A DNA stretch of 64,000 nucleotides from Candidatus Fonsibacter ubiquis (lineage in GTDB: Bacteria; Pseudomonadota; Alphaproteobacteria; Pelagibacterales; Pelagibacteraceae). The position numbers and the translations under genes were made by a program. The notes under the pieces are model-generated. The model was not told where the DNA came from, made no database searches, and saw only the letters and a program-made list of their open reading frames with translations. Location: positions 673,501-737,500 of the forward strand of contig NZ_CP024034.1 in NCBI RefSeq assembly GCF_002688585.1, in the 5' to 3' direction. Below, one piece after another: positions 18,295 to 28,302 of the stretch. The first letter of the stretch is position 1; the number at the start of each line of letters is the position of its first letter.

Positions 18295-20190
18295 TTGATC
18301 AGTCGTTACGAAAACTTATATAAAGCTTCCCTTGAAAATACAGAAAAATTTTGGGATGAGGCTGCTAAAGATGTTAAATGGTTTAAGCCATATAAAAAAA
18401 TTTTAGATCGATCTAACCCACCCTTTTATCGATGGTTTCCTGATGGAGTAATTAATTCCTGCTATAATGCGATTGATAGACATGTTGAAGAAGGAAATGG
18501 ATCACGAACTGCTATTCTATACGACAGTCCAGTAACTTCTAAAAAAAAATCATTTAATTATTTAGAAGCAAAAAAAATAATTTCTACTTTTGCAGGCGCA
18601 CTTAAAAATTTCGGAATAAATAAAGGCGATAGAATAATAATTTACATGCCAATGATCCCTGAGGCTGTTTTTGCAATGCTTGCATGCGCAAGAATTGGTG
18701 CAGTCCATTCAGTTGTGTTTGGAGGATTTGCTGCAAATGAACTTGCGGCAAGAATAAATGATTCTGAAGCTAAACTAATAATTTCTGCATCTTGTGGCTT
18801 TGAGCCGGGAAGAACGATTCAATACAAACCTCTTTTAGATGAGGCAATTAAACTTGCTAAAATTAAACCAAAAAAATGCATCATATTTCAAAGGGAAAAT
18901 AATTTTGTAGAGTTGGGAGCAAATGATATCAGTTGGAGCGAATTTATTAAAAATTCCAACGAGGCTGACTGTGAGCCTATGAATTCAAATGATCCTGCCT
19001 ATATACTTTATACCTCTGGAACAACTGGAACACCAAAAGGTATCGTAAGAGATACGGGCGGTCACATCGTAGCATTAAAATGGTCTATGAAAAATATTTA
19101 TAATATTAATCCTGGAGATGTCTGGTGGTCAGCGAGTGATATTGGTTGGGTTGTTGGACATTCTTATATAGTTTACGCTCCATTATTTCATGGATGCACA
19201 ACAATAATTTACGAAGGAAAACCTGTTGGAACTCCTGATGCTGGATCTTTCTGGAGAGTAATATCTGAACACAAGGTTAAAACATTATTTACTGCTCCAA
19301 CCGCTTTTAGAGCTATTAAAAAAGAAGACCCTGAGGGAAAATTTTTTAAAAAATACGATTTATCTAATTTTGAAAGTCTGTTTTTAGCTGGAGAAAGAGC
19401 GGACCCAGATACGATTAAATGGGCAGAAAACCTACTAAAAAAACCTGTCATTGATCATTGGTGGCAGACTGAGACGGGCTGGGCCATTAGTTCAAACTTT
19501 GCAGGTCTTGGTTTATTTAAAACTAAATATGGCTCTGCTGGAAAAGCTGTCCCAGGATACAATATTCAAATCCTTAAACCAGATGGCACACAAGCAAAGA
19601 CTTCTGAGATGGGAGATGTGGTTATAAAATTACCACTGCCACCAGGAACTTTTCCAACACTTTGGAACGCAGATAAAAGATATAAAGAAAACTACATGGA
19701 TCCCTATCAAGGTTACTATAAAACCTATGATGCAGGGCATATTGATGAGGAAGGTTATATTTGGATAATGTCAAGAACCGATGACATTATTAATGTTGCA
19801 GGACATAGACTTTCGACGGGTTCAATGGAAGAAATTTTATCTGAAAATAATAGCGTTGCAGAGTGTGCAGTACTTGGAATTGCAGACAATTTAAAAGGTC
19901 AAATACCTCTTGGATTAATTGTTTTAAAATCTGGAGTTTCAAAAAAACCAGAGGAAATTACAAAAGAATGTATACAAATGGTTAGAAAAAAAATTGGACC
20001 GGTAGCTGCATTTAAAAATATAGTTATTGTGAGAAGACTTCCAAAAACAAGATCTGGAAAAATTTTAAGAGGAACTGTAAGTAAGATTGCAGATCAGGTT
20101 CCTTATAAAATGCCAGCAACTATTGATGATCCTGCTATTTTAGATGAAATCAAATCTTCCTTGATTACTGCTGGAATAATTAAAAATTAA
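18295..20190 (+). CDS. prpE: Propionyl-CoA synthetase
   Basis: AMP-forming ligase of 631 residues that activates propionate, and possibly acetate, to the CoA ester. The P-loop YILYTSGTTGTPKGIVRDTGGH has the propionyl-CoA synthetase version of the motif (GIVRDTGGH), and CGFEPGRTIQYKPLLDEA is also typical of PrpE. The C-terminal lysine motif PKTRSGKILRG holds the catalytic, acetylatable lysine. The start is TTG, supported by a strong AGGGGG ribosome-binding site five to seven bases upstream. The 3' end shares TTAA with the convergent dihydroorotase gene. Confidence 0.92.
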   Translation: MISRYENLYKASLENTEKFWDEAAKDVKWFKPYKKILDRSNPPFYRWFPDGVINSCYNAIDRHVEEGNGSRTAILYDSPVTSKKKSFNYLEAKKIISTFAGALKNFGINKGDRIIIYMPMIPEAVFAMLACARIGAVHSVVFGGFAANELAARINDSEAKLIISASCGFEPGRTIQYKPLLDEAIKLAKIKPKKCIIFQRENNFVELGANDISWSEFIKNSNEADCEPMNSNDPAYILYTSGTTGTPKGIVRDTGGHIVALKWSMKNIYNINPGDVWWSASDIGWVVGHSYIVYAPLFHGCTTIIYEGKPVGTPDAGSFWRVISEHKVKTLFTAPTAFRAIKKEDPEGKFFKKYDLSNFESLFLAGERADPDTIKWAENLLKKPVIDHWWQTETGWAISSNFAGLGLFKTKYGSAGKAVPGYNIQILKPDGTQAKTSEMGDVVIKLPLPPGTFPTLWNADKRYKENYMDPYQGYYKTYDAGHIDEEGYIWIMSRTDDIINVAGHRLSTGSMEEILSENNSVAECAVLGIADNLKGQIPLGLIVLKSGVSKKPEEITKECIQMVRKKIGPVAAFKNIVIVRRLPKTRSGKILRGTVSKIADQVPYKMPATIDDPAILDEIKSSLITAGIIKN

Positions 20191-21500
20191 AATTCTAAAG
20201 GCTTTCCAAATTTAGTATCAATAATTTTCTTATCCCAAGAAGCAATTTTGCCATTTACAATAGTTCCAACTGGAAATCCTCTCACTGTCTTATTGTGAAA
20301 AGGTGTCCATCCACATCTACTTGCAATCCAATCATTAGTAATTTTAAAATCTAAAGTCATATCAATTATAGTTAGATCTGCAAAATAACCCTCTTTGATT
20401 TCTCCTCTTTTTTTTATGTTAAAAATTTTACAAGGATTTATACTTAATAATTCGACTAATCTTTGGAATGAAAGTTTTTTATTACTTACATGATCTAACA
20501 TGATTGGAAGCATAGTCTGAACACCTGTTAAACCAGATGGACTTTCAGGATAAGTTTTTTGCTTTTCTTTTAATGTATGCGGAGCATGATCTGATCCAAG
20601 AACATCGATAGTTCCATCTAATAAACGCTTCCATAAAATAATCTGATGATCTTTTGTTCTTATTGGAGGATTCATTTGTGCCAAGGTTCCAAGTTCTTCA
20701 TAACAATCTGGTGCAAATAAGGTTAAGAACTGAGGAGTTGTTTCAACAGTTACATAATTTTTATTAGTTGATAAAAAATCTATCTCTTCTTTAGAGGACA
20801 CATGTAAAATATGTATTCTTTTCTTATGTTTATTTGCAAAATTAACTACTTTTTTGGTAGACGTTAACGCAACTTCAGAATCTCGCCAAATAGGATGGGT
20901 TTTTACATTTCCTTTTTCTATTAAAATCTTTTTCTTTTGCAATAAATCATCATCTTCTGAATGTATTGAAACAACTCTTGGACTTATTCTAATAACTTCT
21001 TCTATAGCCTCGTCTTTTTTAACAAGTAATGTTCCAGTTGATGAACCAATAAACATTTTTATCCCACAGCATCCTTCTAAATCTGTAGTTTGTTTTATAA
21101 ACTCAAAATTATTTTCTGTGGCTCCAAAATAAAATGCATAATTACAATACATTCTATTTTTTGCTCGATTTAGCTTATCTTGAAATCTTTCAAAATTATC
21201 AGTTGCTGGATTAGTATTTGGCATTTCAAAAACAGAAGTAATCCCTCCTAAAATTGCGGCTTTACTTCCACTTTCTAAATCTTCTTTGTCAGGATTACCG
21301 GGTTCTCTGAAATGAACCTGTGTATCTATAGCGCCTGGAATAATTGTAAGGTTTTTAGCTTCAAGAACTTTATTTCCACTCTCATTGATAGCCCCTATTT
21401 TAATAATTTGATTATCTTTAATTCCAATATCAGTTTGCGTAAGACTGTTATTTATAAAACAATTGCCGTTTTTTATAATTACATCATATATAATAGACAT
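20187..21500 (-). CDS. pyrC: Dihydroorotase, class I
   Basis: Amidohydrolase of 437 residues, most likely dihydroorotase of pyrimidine synthesis. The metal-binding HxH is in GAIDTQVHFREPG, the lysine region is CCGIKMFIGSSTG, and the conserved histidine/aspartate motifs are HILHVSS and GSDHAPHTLKEK. The C-terminal FADLTIIDM and GTIVNGKI strands complete the composite beta-sandwich. Related hydantoinases and allantoinases share the fold, but HFREPG and MPNTNPATDN favour dihydroorotase. It is divergent from the ygfZ-like gene. Confidence 0.88.
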   Translation of the reverse strand: MSIIYDVIIKNGNCFINNSLTQTDIGIKDNQIIKIGAINESGNKVLEAKNLTIIPGAIDTQVHFREPGNPDKEDLESGSKAAILGGITSVFEMPNTNPATDNFERFQDKLNRAKNRMYCNYAFYFGATENNFEFIKQTTDLEGCCGIKMFIGSSTGTLLVKKDEAIEEVIRISPRVVSIHSEDDDLLQKKKILIEKGNVKTHPIWRDSEVALTSTKKVVNFANKHKKRIHILHVSSKEEIDFLSTNKNYVTVETTPQFLTLFAPDCYEELGTLAQMNPPIRTKDHQIILWKRLLDGTIDVLGSDHAPHTLKEKQKTYPESPSGLTGVQTMLPIMLDHVSNKKLSFQRLVELLSINPCKIFNIKKRGEIKEGYFADLTIIDMTLDFKITNDWIASRCGWTPFHNKTVRGFPVGTIVNGKIASWDKKIIDTKFGKPLEF

Positions 21501-21539
21501 CTAAAAATTTAATACACCAAAGTAAACAAAGGTACAATA

Positions 21540-22424
21540 ATGGAAACAAATAAAGCTTATATAACTTTAAAAGGTTTTATTAGCATCAAAGGAGAGGGTA
21601 GTATTGATTTTATTCAAAATATTATTTCTAATAATATTAAAAAAGTAACAGATAATAATTGTATATTTTCATCATTATTAACTCCGCAAGGAAAGTTTTT
21701 ATTTGAATTTATGATTCTTAAAATAAATAATTATTTTTTGATCGAATGCAATACTGAATTAATAAAAGAATTATTTAATAAACTCTTAAATTATAAATTA
21801 AGATCTAAAGTTGAAATTCAAGTTGAAAATGATCTAATAAGTATCGATATCCCTTTTATAAAATTTGAAAATCTAAATATTAATAAATTTAATGTAATTA
21901 ATTATAAAAATTATATAATTTTTGAAGATCCAAGAATAAAAAATACACTAGCAAGAGCAGTTGTAGAAAAATCTAAAATTAAAGAATTCTTAAATGATTT
22001 AAATATTGAATTATCAAATGAAAAATATCTATTAGAAAAAAAACTTTTTGATTTAGGAATTCCATCTAAAGATATTATAAAGTTACAAAATCAAATATTT
22101 TCTCTTGAAGCTAACTTTCTCGAATTAAATGGAATTGATCAAAAAAAAGGATGTTACATTGGTCAGGAAAATACTGCGCGAATGTATTTAAAAAATAAGG
22201 TTAATAAGAGATTATTCGCACTTCAAACTATTAGTGGAATAATTAAAGAAGGACAAAAAATAACACTGGATAATGAAGAGATTGGAAAGGTTTTAATTGA
22301 TGATTTATTTCCTTTTGCATTAATCAAAATTAATAGAGACAATAAAAATTTAATAATTAATAAAGAGTTAAAGACCGATACTGCGATTATAAAAATTAAC
22401 ATTCCAAACTGGATGGTAATCTAA
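21540..22424 (+). CDS. ygfZ: YgfZ/GcvT-like folate-binding protein
   Basis: A 294-residue protein related to GcvT and to the Fe-S cluster assembly factors YgfZ and IBA57. The diagnostic motif is KKGCYIGQE, with the conserved cysteine near residue 205. YgfZ helps maintain radical-SAM and other 4Fe-4S enzymes. The nearby NadA, an Fe-S enzyme, is a plausible client but that is inference. It lies divergent from dihydroorotase, with tRNA-Leu directly beyond on the other strand. Confidence 0.88.
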   Translation: METNKAYITLKGFISIKGEGSIDFIQNIISNNIKKVTDNNCIFSSLLTPQGKFLFEFMILKINNYFLIECNTELIKELFNKLLNYKLRSKVEIQVENDLISIDIPFIKFENLNINKFNVINYKNYIIFEDPRIKNTLARAVVEKSKIKEFLNDLNIELSNEKYLLEKKLFDLGIPSKDIIKLQNQIFSLEANFLELNGIDQKKGCYIGQENTARMYLKNKVNKRLFALQTISGIIKEGQKITLDNEEIGKVLIDDLFPFALIKINRDNKNLIINKELKTDTAIIKINIPNWMVI

Positions 22425-22429
22425 TTTAA

Positions 22430-22515
22430 TGGTGCGGTCAGAGAGACTTGAACTCTCAATGGATTACTCCACTTGGCCCTCAACCAAGCTTGTCTACCAA
22501 TTCCAACATGACCGC
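22430..22515 (-). tRNA. tRNA-Leu (anticodon GAG)
   Basis: On the minus strand, the acceptor arm GCGGTCA pairs with TGACCGC. The anticodon stem CTTGG/CCAAG encloses the 7-base loop TTGAGGG, giving anticodon GAG, and a long class II variable arm is followed by the T arm GAGAGTTCAAGTCTCTC. The discriminator is A and CCA is encoded (22430-22432). Anticodon GAG reads CUC and CUU leucine codons. It is only six bases past the end of the ygfZ-like gene on the other strand. Confidence 0.95.
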
Positions 22516-22597
22516 AAATAGCGCTGTTTTAGCTAATTTAAATATTAATTTTACTATAATAAATTAGTCAATTATCATTAATCAATTATATGAATTT

Positions 22598-23614
22598 ATG
22601 AGCATTCAACTAGAGTTTACTAAAGAAATTGAAAAAAATACCGCAGGTATTTATCAAAAAATAAAGTCAGTTGTGCCAGAAGTGGAATGGCCCCTGCACG
22701 CTCCTTATATTTATAAAATTAATGAACTTAAAAAAAATAAGAACGCTGTTATTTTAGCACATAATTATCAGACGCCAGAAATCTATTACGGAGTTGCTGA
22801 TATTATTGGTGACTCTTTAACTTTGGCAATAGAAGCTGAAAAAACTAAAGCAGATATTATTATTATGGCAGGAGTTCATTTTATGGCAGAGACTGCAAAA
22901 ATAATGTCTCCAAATAAAAAAGTTCTCATTCCAGATATTAATGCAGGATGCTCATTAGCAGAATCTATTACCGCAGAAGATGTTAGAAAATTAAAAAAAA
23001 AATACCCAGGCTTACCAGTAGTTACCTATGTTAATACTTCTGCTGAGGTTAAAGCTGAAACAGATGTCTGTTGTACTTCAGCTAATGGAGTAAAAGTTGT
23101 TGAGTCTTTAGGGGTAAAAGAGGTCATATTTTTACCGGATATTTATCTTGCAAAATATGTTGCCTCACAAACTAAAGTAAAAATTATTTCTTGGCATGGA
23201 AAATGTATGGTTCACGATCAGTTTACAGCTGAAGAATTAAATCAACTTAGAAAAAATTATCCTGATTTAATAATTGTTTCTCATCCAGAGTGCCCTCCTG
23301 ATGTTATTCAATCTTCCGATTTTACAGGCTCAACTTCTGGAATGATACAATACGTGCGAAATAAAAAACCAAAAAATGTCTTTTTAGTTACAGAGTGTTC
23401 AATGAGTGACAACGTGCAGGTAGAAAATCCAACAACAAATTTTATTAGACCATGCAATTTGTGTCCTCATATGAAAAAAATACAACTGCCAAAAATCTAT
23501 GATTGTTTAATCAATGAAACAAATGAAGTTTTAATTGATAAATCCATTTTAAAAAAAGCAAGAGTTCCAATTGAACGAATGATCAAAATTGGACGTCAAT
23601 CTAGTCTTTCCTAA
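22598..23614 (+). CDS. nadA: Quinolinate synthase A
   Basis: 4Fe-4S enzyme that condenses iminoaspartate with dihydroxyacetone phosphate to quinolinate in NAD synthesis. The 338-residue protein has AHNYQTPEIY near the N-terminus and cysteine-containing motifs DINAGCSLAES and RPCNLCPHMK, which match cluster ligand regions. It is the first gene of nadA-nadB-nadC; its stop overlaps the nadB start as TAATG at 23612-23616, suggesting translational coupling. Confidence 0.97.
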   Translation: MSIQLEFTKEIEKNTAGIYQKIKSVVPEVEWPLHAPYIYKINELKKNKNAVILAHNYQTPEIYYGVADIIGDSLTLAIEAEKTKADIIIMAGVHFMAETAKIMSPNKKVLIPDINAGCSLAESITAEDVRKLKKKYPGLPVVTYVNTSAEVKAETDVCCTSANGVKVVESLGVKEVIFLPDIYLAKYVASQTKVKIISWHGKCMVHDQFTAEELNQLRKNYPDLIIVSHPECPPDVIQSSDFTGSTSGMIQYVRNKKPKNVFLVTECSMSDNVQVENPTTNFIRPCNLCPHMKKIQLPKIYDCLINETNEVLIDKSILKKARVPIERMIKIGRQSSLS

Positions 23615-25209
23615 TGGAAAGTTTGCATACAACGGATGTAATTGTGATTGGATCTGGGATTTCCGGACTAATGACTGCTATTTCTCTATATCCAAGAAAA
23701 GTTACTTTAATCTCAAAAAAAAAATTAGGTGAGGCATCCTCAAGTGCCTGGGCTCAAGGAGGAATTGCTGCGGCTATTGGAAATGATGATAGTCCTAAAA
23801 TTCATTTCGAAGATACTATTAAAGCAAGTTCTGGTTTAAGTGATGAAAAAATTGTTAAAATTATAACTGATGAAGCTGCTTCTATTATTAAATTTCTAGA
23901 AGAAAAAGGAGTTGATTTTGATAAAGATCATCTTAAAAATTTTTTAATGTCACAAGAAGCTGCACATACTCGACGAAGAGTATTAAAAGTAAACGGCGAT
24001 AGTTCAGGAAAAGAAATTATAAAAACGCTAATAAATAATATTCAAAAATTAGAAAATATTACCATTTTAGAAGATGTAACAATTGATGAAATTATTACGG
24101 AAAATAATAATGTTATTGGCTTAATCGGTCGTCATATTGGTAAAAATATAGTTGATAACTTTACATTTTTTAAAGCACCCAATGTTGTTCTTGCAACAGG
24201 AGGTCTTGGAAGTATTTATGAACATACAACAAATCCAAGGGATATCTATGGCGAAGGGATTGCAATGGCAGCACGCGCTGGGGCTATTCTTTCTGATATG
24301 GAATTTGTTCAATTTCATCCAACAGGAATGGATATTGGATTAGATCCTACCCCTTTATTAACTGAGGCCCTTAGAGGAGATGGAGCTAAATTGGTTGATG
24401 AGAATGATAATCAATTTATGAAATTAGTTCATCCAAGCGGAGATCTTGCTCCTCGAGATATTGTTGCTCGTGAACTACAAAAATTAAAAGATTTAGGACA
24501 TTCAACATTTCTAGATTGTAGAAAGTTTTCAGAGAAGCAACTGCAAACATTATTCCCAAGTGCTTATAATTTTTTAAAAAAAGCTAATATTGATTTTACC
24601 AAAGAAAAAATCCCTGTAACTCCAGTAGCTCACTATCATATGGGCGGGGTTCTTGTGGATGAAAATGGAAAATCATCTATAAATGGTCTGTGGGCATGTG
24701 GCGAAGTTTCTTCGACTGGGGCGCATGGAGCAAATAGACTTGCCTCAAATTCTCTACTAGAAGCTTTTGTTTTTGGAAAAAGAATAGCTAACTCTATTAA
24801 TTCTCAAGTACTGAATAACATTAAAGATGAAAATATTAATTTTAAAAAATATTTACCAAAAGAGAGAACATCATCAAGAATTAGAGCAAAAAAATATATA
24901 TGGCAGCTTAGAAACATTATGAGTGATTTAGTGGGTGTTTATCGAAATGAGCAAAAACTTAAAAAAGCATTTATTGAGATCGATAGAATAGAAAGAGAAG
25001 CAAAAGATTTATCAGCAAAACTTAAAGATATGATTTTGGTATCAAGATTAATTACCTACTCAGCATACTTAAGAAAAGAAAGCAGAGGAGCTCACTTTAG
25101 AAGTGATTACCCAAAATCTGATAATAAATTTTTATTTAGAAAAAAAATTACTATAATAGAAATGCAAGATTTCTTAAATAAAAGAGAATATATAGAAAAA
25201 GTTGCTTAA
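23614..25209 (+). CDS. nadB: L-aspartate oxidase
   Basis: FAD enzyme that oxidises aspartate to iminoaspartate, the substrate of NadA. The 531-residue protein has the FAD motif VIGSGISGLMTAISL, the SSAWAQGGIAAA segment and the active-site region HYHMGGVLVDENG, followed by WACGEVSSTGAHGANRLASNSLLEA. The C-terminal helical domain includes RKESRGAHFRSDYP. It overlaps nadA by one base and precedes nadC by three bases. Confidence 0.97.
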   Translation: MESLHTTDVIVIGSGISGLMTAISLYPRKVTLISKKKLGEASSSAWAQGGIAAAIGNDDSPKIHFEDTIKASSGLSDEKIVKIITDEAASIIKFLEEKGVDFDKDHLKNFLMSQEAAHTRRRVLKVNGDSSGKEIIKTLINNIQKLENITILEDVTIDEIITENNNVIGLIGRHIGKNIVDNFTFFKAPNVVLATGGLGSIYEHTTNPRDIYGEGIAMAARAGAILSDMEFVQFHPTGMDIGLDPTPLLTEALRGDGAKLVDENDNQFMKLVHPSGDLAPRDIVARELQKLKDLGHSTFLDCRKFSEKQLQTLFPSAYNFLKKANIDFTKEKIPVTPVAHYHMGGVLVDENGKSSINGLWACGEVSSTGAHGANRLASNSLLEAFVFGKRIANSINSQVLNNIKDENINFKKYLPKERTSSRIRAKKYIWQLRNIMSDLVGVYRNEQKLKKAFIEIDRIEREAKDLSAKLKDMILVSRLITYSAYLRKESRGAHFRSDYPKSDNKFLFRKKITIIEMQDFLNKREYIEKVA

Positions 25210-25212
25210 ATA

Positions 25213-26061
25213 ATGTCAAAATCTAAACTTATCACTAGTGGGTATATCAAAAGTATTGTTGGAGCCTCGTTATTTGAAGATCAAGCACAAAAGGATATTA
25301 CGACTGAACTTCTAGTAAATAAAAATTCTATAACCTCAGCAAAAATTGTAGCTAACGAAGATGGAATTATTGGTGGTTTAGATTTTGCAGAAGAATCTTT
25401 TAAACAAATTGATAAAAAAACAAAATTTAAAAAAAAAATTCAAGAAGGGTCTTCTATAAAAAAGGGAGAAATTATCGCTGAGATAAAGGGCTTAACAGGT
25501 TCTATTCTAAAATCAGAACGTACAGCAATAAATTTTTTAGGATTGATATCAGGTATAGCAACTAAAACTAATTATTATGTTAATCTAGTTAAAGAATATA
25601 AAACAAAAATTTGTTGTACTAGGAAGACTTTACCAACACTTAGAGTTATTCAAAAATATGCTGTCACACTCGGCGGAGGACTTAATAACAGGTTTAATTT
25701 ATTTGATGAGATATTTATCAAAGATAATCATATCTCTGCCTCTCAAAACATATTTGATCTTGTCCAAAATGCTTTAAGATTAAACAGAAGTGGAAAGATT
25801 ATAACGGTTGAAGTAGATAATTTAACCCAATTAGAAACAATCCAATCACTCAACTTTAATAGATTATTATTAGACAATATGAAACCAGATGAAATTAAAA
25901 AAGCTTTAAATATGATTGGTAATAAATATGAAACTGAGGCTTCTGGAAATATTACAGAAAAAAATATTATTGATTATGCAAAAACAGGAGTGAATAGAAT
26001 TTCAATTGGTAGACTAACCCACAGTCCTCAAAATTTAGATATTTCTTTAAATTTTAATTAA
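25213..26061 (+). CDS. nadC: Nicotinate-nucleotide pyrophosphorylase
   Basis: Converts quinolinate and PRPP to nicotinate mononucleotide. The 282-residue length is normal. TRKTLPTLRVIQKYAVTLGGG is close to the family signature, with the basic residues that bind quinolinate, and TVEVDNL and RLLLDNM are the conserved barrel strands. It ends the nad operon and overlaps the 3' end of the convergent helicase gene by eight bases. Confidence 0.97.
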   Translation: MSKSKLITSGYIKSIVGASLFEDQAQKDITTELLVNKNSITSAKIVANEDGIIGGLDFAEESFKQIDKKTKFKKKIQEGSSIKKGEIIAEIKGLTGSILKSERTAINFLGLISGIATKTNYYVNLVKEYKTKICCTRKTLPTLRVIQKYAVTLGGGLNNRFNLFDEIFIKDNHISASQNIFDLVQNALRLNRSGKIITVEVDNLTQLETIQSLNFNRLLLDNMKPDEIKKALNMIGNKYETEASGNITEKNIIDYAKTGVNRISIGRLTHSPQNLDISLNFN

Positions 26062-27541
26062 AAGACTCTTTATTTTTATATTTTTTTCTATTACCTGCGT
26101 TAAAATTTCTAACTTTAAAATCTTTAGATTTTTTAGTAAAAAATTTTGGCTTTTCTCTATCACTTTTTCTTCTGTAATCTTTTTCATTACCTTCTTTTGA
26201 TTTATTTTCTTTAAAACCTTCAATTTTTTGAGCTTTATAACCTTCTGAATTAATATTTGATTTAAATCTATTAAAAGGGTTATTTTCTCTAGATTTATCC
26301 ACTGATTTATTTCCCCAATATCCCTCCGACGATCTACTGTTTTCAAAATTTGATCTACCTCCTCTATTTCTATCTCTTGCACCACCTCTTCTTTTATTTT
26401 TATAATCTCTTTGGAAGCCACCACCACTTCTACTTTTAGAAAAATTTTCTTTCTTTTTAGTTGGATCTAATAATCGCTCGATAGCATTCCATTTTTCTCT
26501 GTCATTGCTAGTAATAAAAGATAAAGAAGAACCCTCTGCTCCTGCTCTGGCCGTTCTACCCATGCGGTGAATATAATCTTCAGCAACTTGCGGGAGATCG
26601 TAATTAATAACATGTTCAATGTGAGGAACATCAAGTCCTCTTGCAGCAATATCTGTTGCAACAAGTATAGTAAATTTCTTATTTCTAAAAGTACTCATCA
26701 CGGTAGTTCTTTTGCTTTGTCTTAGATTTCCATGCAAAGCGTCTGCTTTAAATTTTTCTTTACATAATTTAGCGGCTAAATTTTTTGAATTATGTTTTGT
26801 TTTTACAAATACCAAAACTGAACCTGTTCTTTGTTGTAATTGCTTAATTAGTTCGTTATATTTTTGCTCTTGCTGAATATGAACAACTTCTTGCTTAATT
26901 TTTATTGATAATACATTTGTTGGTCCCATTGAAACTCTTTCTGGGTTTTTTAAATATTTAGAGGACATTCTAACAATCTCATCAGGGAGTGTTGCTGAAA
27001 ACAATAATGTTTGTTTTTTTAACGGTAGGTGTTTTAAAATTCTATCGATTTGAACTCCAAAACCCATATCGAGCATACGATCTGTTTCGTCTAAAACTAA
27101 AAAACCAGTGTCTGATAATTTTAAGGATTTTCTATCTAAATGGTCATTAATTCTTCCTGGAGTTCCAACAATAATTCTTGGACGTGATTTAAGTTGACCT
27201 AATTGTTTGTACATTGACTCTCCACCTATCAAGCATGCAGCTTTGATTGGGTTATTTTTGCCAAGTAGTTGAATAATTACTGCGATAACTTGATTTGCAA
27301 GTTCACGTGTTGGAGTTAAAACTAAAGCTGAGCCATGCTTTGATCTACTTAATAATTCAACTAACGGAATACTAAAAGCTGCAGTTTTTCCAGTTCCAGT
27401 TTGCGCTGAACCTAAAATATCTCTTCCCTCTAGGGCTATCGGTATAGAGCTTATTTGGATTGGGGTAGGTGTTGTAAAATTCATTCTTACCAAAGAATTC
27501 TTTAAATTTTGGGAAAGGCTAAAGCCTTCAAAGTTAATCAT
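26054..27541 (-). CDS. DEAD-box ATP-dependent RNA helicase
   Basis: RNA helicase of 495 residues, RhlE/CsdA-like. The core has the Q motif (FTTPTPIQ), motif I GSAQTGTGKT, PTRELANQV, motif II as VLDETD, SAT in LLFSATLP, and ATDIAARGLD with HRMGRTARAG in the second RecA domain. Motif II reads DETD instead of DEAD. The last 120 residues are a basic, Arg/Gly/Lys/Asn-rich unstructured tail that should bind RNA. Such helicases act in ribosome assembly and RNA turnover, often in the cold. It has a 215-base upstream spacer and stands alone. Confidence 0.95.
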   Translation of the reverse strand: MINFEGFSLSQNLKNSLVRMNFTTPTPIQISSIPIALEGRDILGSAQTGTGKTAAFSIPLVELLSRSKHGSALVLTPTRELANQVIAVIIQLLGKNNPIKAACLIGGESMYKQLGQLKSRPRIIVGTPGRINDHLDRKSLKLSDTGFLVLDETDRMLDMGFGVQIDRILKHLPLKKQTLLFSATLPDEIVRMSSKYLKNPERVSMGPTNVLSIKIKQEVVHIQQEQKYNELIKQLQQRTGSVLVFVKTKHNSKNLAAKLCKEKFKADALHGNLRQSKRTTVMSTFRNKKFTILVATDIAARGLDVPHIEHVINYDLPQVAEDYIHRMGRTARAGAEGSSLSFITSNDREKWNAIERLLDPTKKKENFSKSRSGGGFQRDYKNKRRGGARDRNRGGRSNFENSRSSEGYWGNKSVDKSRENNPFNRFKSNINSEGYKAQKIEGFKENKSKEGNEKDYRRKSDREKPKFFTKKSKDFKVRNFNAGNRKKYKNKESFN

Positions 27542-27756
27542 TTAATTTTTGGGAAATTTATAAGTAAAGATTTAATAAAATTGTTTAATGTAAAGCGTAA
27601 TCTTTATCAGTTATAAATTTTATTTAAAGCTTAATTGGAAGAGTAATTAAGTCTTTTATCATAGTAATAATTTGCTCAAATAGACAATATGATTAAACAA
27701 ATTTGAAATAAAACTTTAGTTTTAGAAAAAAATTTTATAGAAGATACCTCACTAAT

Positions 27757-28284
27757 ATGAAAAAAATCGAAATATTGTTAGAAAAAACAATCTTTGCATC
27801 ACGTTGGATTTTAGCGCCCTTTTATCTCGGTCTTTCATTAAGTCTTTTAGTTTTGTTATACGAATTTGGTAGAGAAATAATTCACTTTTTTAAAATTATT
27901 CACGAAACCGATATAGCTGGTGTTTTACTTTTTATACTAAGCCTTGTTGATATTTCCTTAGCAGCTAATTTATTAATTATTGTTATTTTTTCAGGATATG
28001 AAAATTTTGTATCTAAAATTCATATTAAAGATCATGAGGATAAACCTGAATGGATGGGGCATGTAGATTTTACAGACTTAAAGATTAAATTAATTTCTTC
28101 AATCGTTGCTATTTCAGGAATTCATTTACTCAAAATATTTATGAATTTGGACAAATATTCAAAGGATACTATTATCTTATACGTTGTTGTTCATTTGACG
28201 TTTGTTATCAGCGGAGTACTTTTGGCACTTATGGATTATATTATGAATAGAAGCGTGAGCAAACATTTAAAGTCTAAAAAGTAG
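27757..28284 (+). CDS. UPF0114 family membrane protein (YqhA-like)
   Basis: A 175-residue inner-membrane protein of unknown role. It has three to four hydrophobic helices and the family segments LEKTIFASRWILAPFYLGL at the N-terminus and FSGYENFVSKI in the middle. It precedes the SGNH-type gene by 18 bases on the same strand. The upstream 215-base spacer holds AT-rich sequence with a weak 7-bp inverted repeat at 27630-27651 and no clear regulatory element. Confidence 0.82.
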   Translation: MKKIEILLEKTIFASRWILAPFYLGLSLSLLVLLYEFGREIIHFFKIIHETDIAGVLLFILSLVDISLAANLLIIVIFSGYENFVSKIHIKDHEDKPEWMGHVDFTDLKIKLISSIVAISGIHLLKIFMNLDKYSKDTIILYVVVHLTFVISGVLLALMDYIMNRSVSKHLKSKK

Positions 28285-28302
28285 CTCATATATAATCAAT
28301 AA

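Noticed and set aside
26047-26427. 126-codon open frame on the minus strand rich in Glu, Lys and Ile
   Set aside because: It lies in another frame of the DEAD-box helicase's low-complexity basic tail; repetitive Arg/Lys codons leave the alternative frame open by chance.
27630-27651. CTTAATT...AATTAAG inverted repeat in the helicase/UPF0114 spacer
   Set aside because: The stem is only 7 bp, all AT apart from one pair, and lacks a T run suited to either gene; it is weak evidence for a terminator or operator.
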